A program made the position numbers and the translations under genes. The notes under the pieces are model-generated. The model did no database searches and had not been told where the DNA came from. It was given only the letters and a program-made list of their open reading frames with translations. From an uncultured Clostridia bacterium (lineage in GTDB: Bacteria; Bacillota; Clostridia; Christensenellales; DTU072): a stretch of DNA of 7,282 nt. Positions 6,373-7,282 of the stretch are shown piece after piece; the stretch's first letter is position 1; every line of letters starts with the position of its first letter. The stretch covers positions 1-7,282 of the forward strand of contig CAKRAY010000072.1 of NCBI GenBank assembly GCA_934296355.1. The letters are read 5' to 3'.

Positions 6373-6381
6373 TGTTATACT
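6373..6381 (+). promoter_or_regulatory. Second extended -10 element in tandem (candidate)
   Basis: TGTTATACT at 6373-6381 is another TGn-extended -10 box, 16 bp downstream of the first. It has no good -35 at 17 bp (AAAGTG at 6353-6358), so it would rely on the extended element. It sits in a near-repeat of the first box (6353-6365 against 6369-6381, 11 of 13 identical). It could be a second start site near 6388, or a leftover of a small duplication. Confidence 0.35.
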
Positions 6382-6401
6382 AAAAACATAGAATTCCCAA
6401 C

Positions 6402-6408
6402 AAGGAGG
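6402..6408 (+). promoter_or_regulatory. Strong ribosome binding site of the lipoprotein gene
   Basis: AAGGAGG at 6402-6408 is the complete Shine-Dalgarno consensus, six nt before ATG 6415. It fixes the start, which also gives a proper lipoprotein signal peptide. Confidence 0.85.
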
Positions 6409-6414
6409 CTTGTA

Positions 6415-7282
6415 ATGAAAAAAACAGCATTGGTAATTACGATGGTTTTACTTGCCGTGTTTATAGGCGCGATGCTCGTCGCTTGTACGCCCGCAAAACC
6501 CGAAGATATTTACGGCACTTATAAACTCATAAGTTATTACGATAAAACCGACGGCGAACCCGACGTAAATAAAATGGAAGTCGACGAATGCGACGCGTAT
6601 ATAGTAGTTAGCAGCGATACGAAAGGATATTACTTCAAAAAAGATAAAGACAGCGGCTGGCGCGGTTTCCCCGTAAAAATTACTTTCAATAAGTCGAGCG
6701 ACGACGAAAGTAAAGTCGCTTCGGTCGATTTCGAAGCACCCGCGGATGAGCGTACGTACGAAACCAAAAACCTTATGGTTGATAAAGCGAACAAGGATAT
6801 GTATTTGAAACGCGTTCAGAGTACCGTTAGCGGTAGTTTGCTTTTCAAAGACGGTTACGACATTTGTTACAAAAAGGTAAGTAAGGCGACCGATACTTCT
6901 TATGTGACGAAAAAAATCGGCAACGTGGCTATGTGCAAGTTCGAAGAATATAAGTTTCACGGCTTGTTCAGTTTGGAGTTGGCAAATCAAGGTACTCCCG
7001 ACGAGTATATTTGCTATTTCACCGAGTTCGATATGAGCGCGAAAAAAGCAAAAGTAGCGAAAGTTATGAAAAAAAACAAGGAGAGTTCGATAACCGAATA
7101 CGACCTTACCGTTAACTTTAACGAGGACGGAAGCGGTACGCTTTCTTACGCCGACCAAACTTTCGAATTCGATACGATCGGCAATTTATCCAAGAAAGTA
7201 ACTACCGAGGACGGCGAAGAGACGTATTATCTGTATAAGATTCGCGCGTTCGGCTACGATACCTTGGAAAACCTCGTCCGCG
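6415..7282 (+). CDS. Secreted lipoprotein of unknown function (3' partial)
   Basis: The frame is open from ATG 6415 to the window edge, 289 codons, with no stop, so the C-terminus is missing. The N-terminus is a clear lipoprotein signal: M-K-K-T, a hydrophobic core at 5-23 and lipobox L-V-A-C at 21-24, with C24 as the predicted lipidated residue and T-P-A-K-P-E-D following. This is the same L-V-A-C box as in the transporter lipoprotein. The mature part begins I-Y-G-T-Y-K-L-I-S-Y-Y, a pattern often seen at the start of lipocalin-like or other small beta-barrel domains of secreted proteins. It continues as charged, aromatic-rich strands such as D-A-Y-I-V-V-S-S and K-G-Y-Y-F-K-K, and later E-Y-D-L-T-V-N-F and G-T-L-S-Y-A-D. 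I recognise no enzyme or binding motif and assign no function. It has its own promoter and ribosome site after the operon terminator, so a role in purine uptake is not implied. The long open frame on the opposite strand (6448-7158) is a mirror of its codon use. Confidence 0.8.
   Translation, partial: MKKTALVITMVLLAVFIGAMLVACTPAKPEDIYGTYKLISYYDKTDGEPDVNKMEVDECDAYIVVSSDTKGYYFKKDKDSGWRGFPVKITFNKSSDDESKVASVDFEAPADERTYETKNLMVDKANKDMYLKRVQSTVSGSLLFKDGYDICYKKVSKATDTSYVTKKIGNVAMCKFEEYKFHGLFSLELANQGTPDEYICYFTEFDMSAKKAKVAKVMKKNKESSITEYDLTVNFNEDGSGTLSYADQTFEFDTIGNLSKKVTTEDGEETYYLYKIRAFGYDTLENLVR

Noticed and set aside
6448..7158. 236-residue open frame on the - strand
   Set aside because: It lies wholly opposite the lipoprotein gene, which has a promoter, full Shine-Dalgarno site and lipoprotein signal. 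The - strand frame has none of these, and its composition follows from the codon use of the + gene.

Overview
The window looks like a piece of a Bacillota chromosome, probably an uncultured gut-type Clostridia. The evidence is strong AGGAGG-type Shine-Dalgarno sites, sigma-A-like promoters with 17-bp spacers, LVAC-type lipoprotein signals, tightly packed same-strand genes, and protein sequences closest (from memory) to Bacillus subtilis Xpt and the NupNOPQ-type nucleoside ABC transporter. Placement below class level is a guess. All supported genes are on the + strand.

Layout. Bases 2-253 hold the 3' end of a gene that starts outside the window; its product is not recognised. The 108-bp gap that follows carries a well-formed promoter (TTGACT-17-TACAAT). 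An 8-bp inverted repeat is centred exactly on its -35 box, and a PurBox-like CCGAAC motif lies about 75 bp upstream of the predicted start of transcription. This promoter reads into a five-gene purine-salvage operon: xpt (362-934), a BMP-family substrate-binding lipoprotein (989-2221), a double-domain ABC ATPase (2336-4051), and two BPD_transp_2-type permeases (4044-5261 and 5261-6217). A strong intrinsic terminator (2258-2305) lies inside the operon, between the binding protein and the ATPase. A second terminator (6250-6274) closes the operon. A new unit then begins with an extended -10 promoter (6337-6365) and a partial gene for a secreted lipoprotein of unknown function (6415 to the window edge).

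How the genes work together. The lipoprotein would capture a nucleoside outside the cell, the two permeases would form the channel, and the ATPase would power uptake. Xpt would convert xanthine, released in the cell from imported material, into XMP using PRPP. The base-releasing step (a phosphorylase or hydrolase) is not seen here. The internal terminator probably lets the cell make more binding protein than membrane complex.

I see no mobile element, CRISPR array, tRNA, rRNA or clearly new system. The points most worth checking are the promoter architecture in front of xpt, which has no room for a purine riboswitch, the terminator inside the operon, and an extra segment of about 40 residues in the ATPase. 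No stretch longer than 300 bases lacks a gene.
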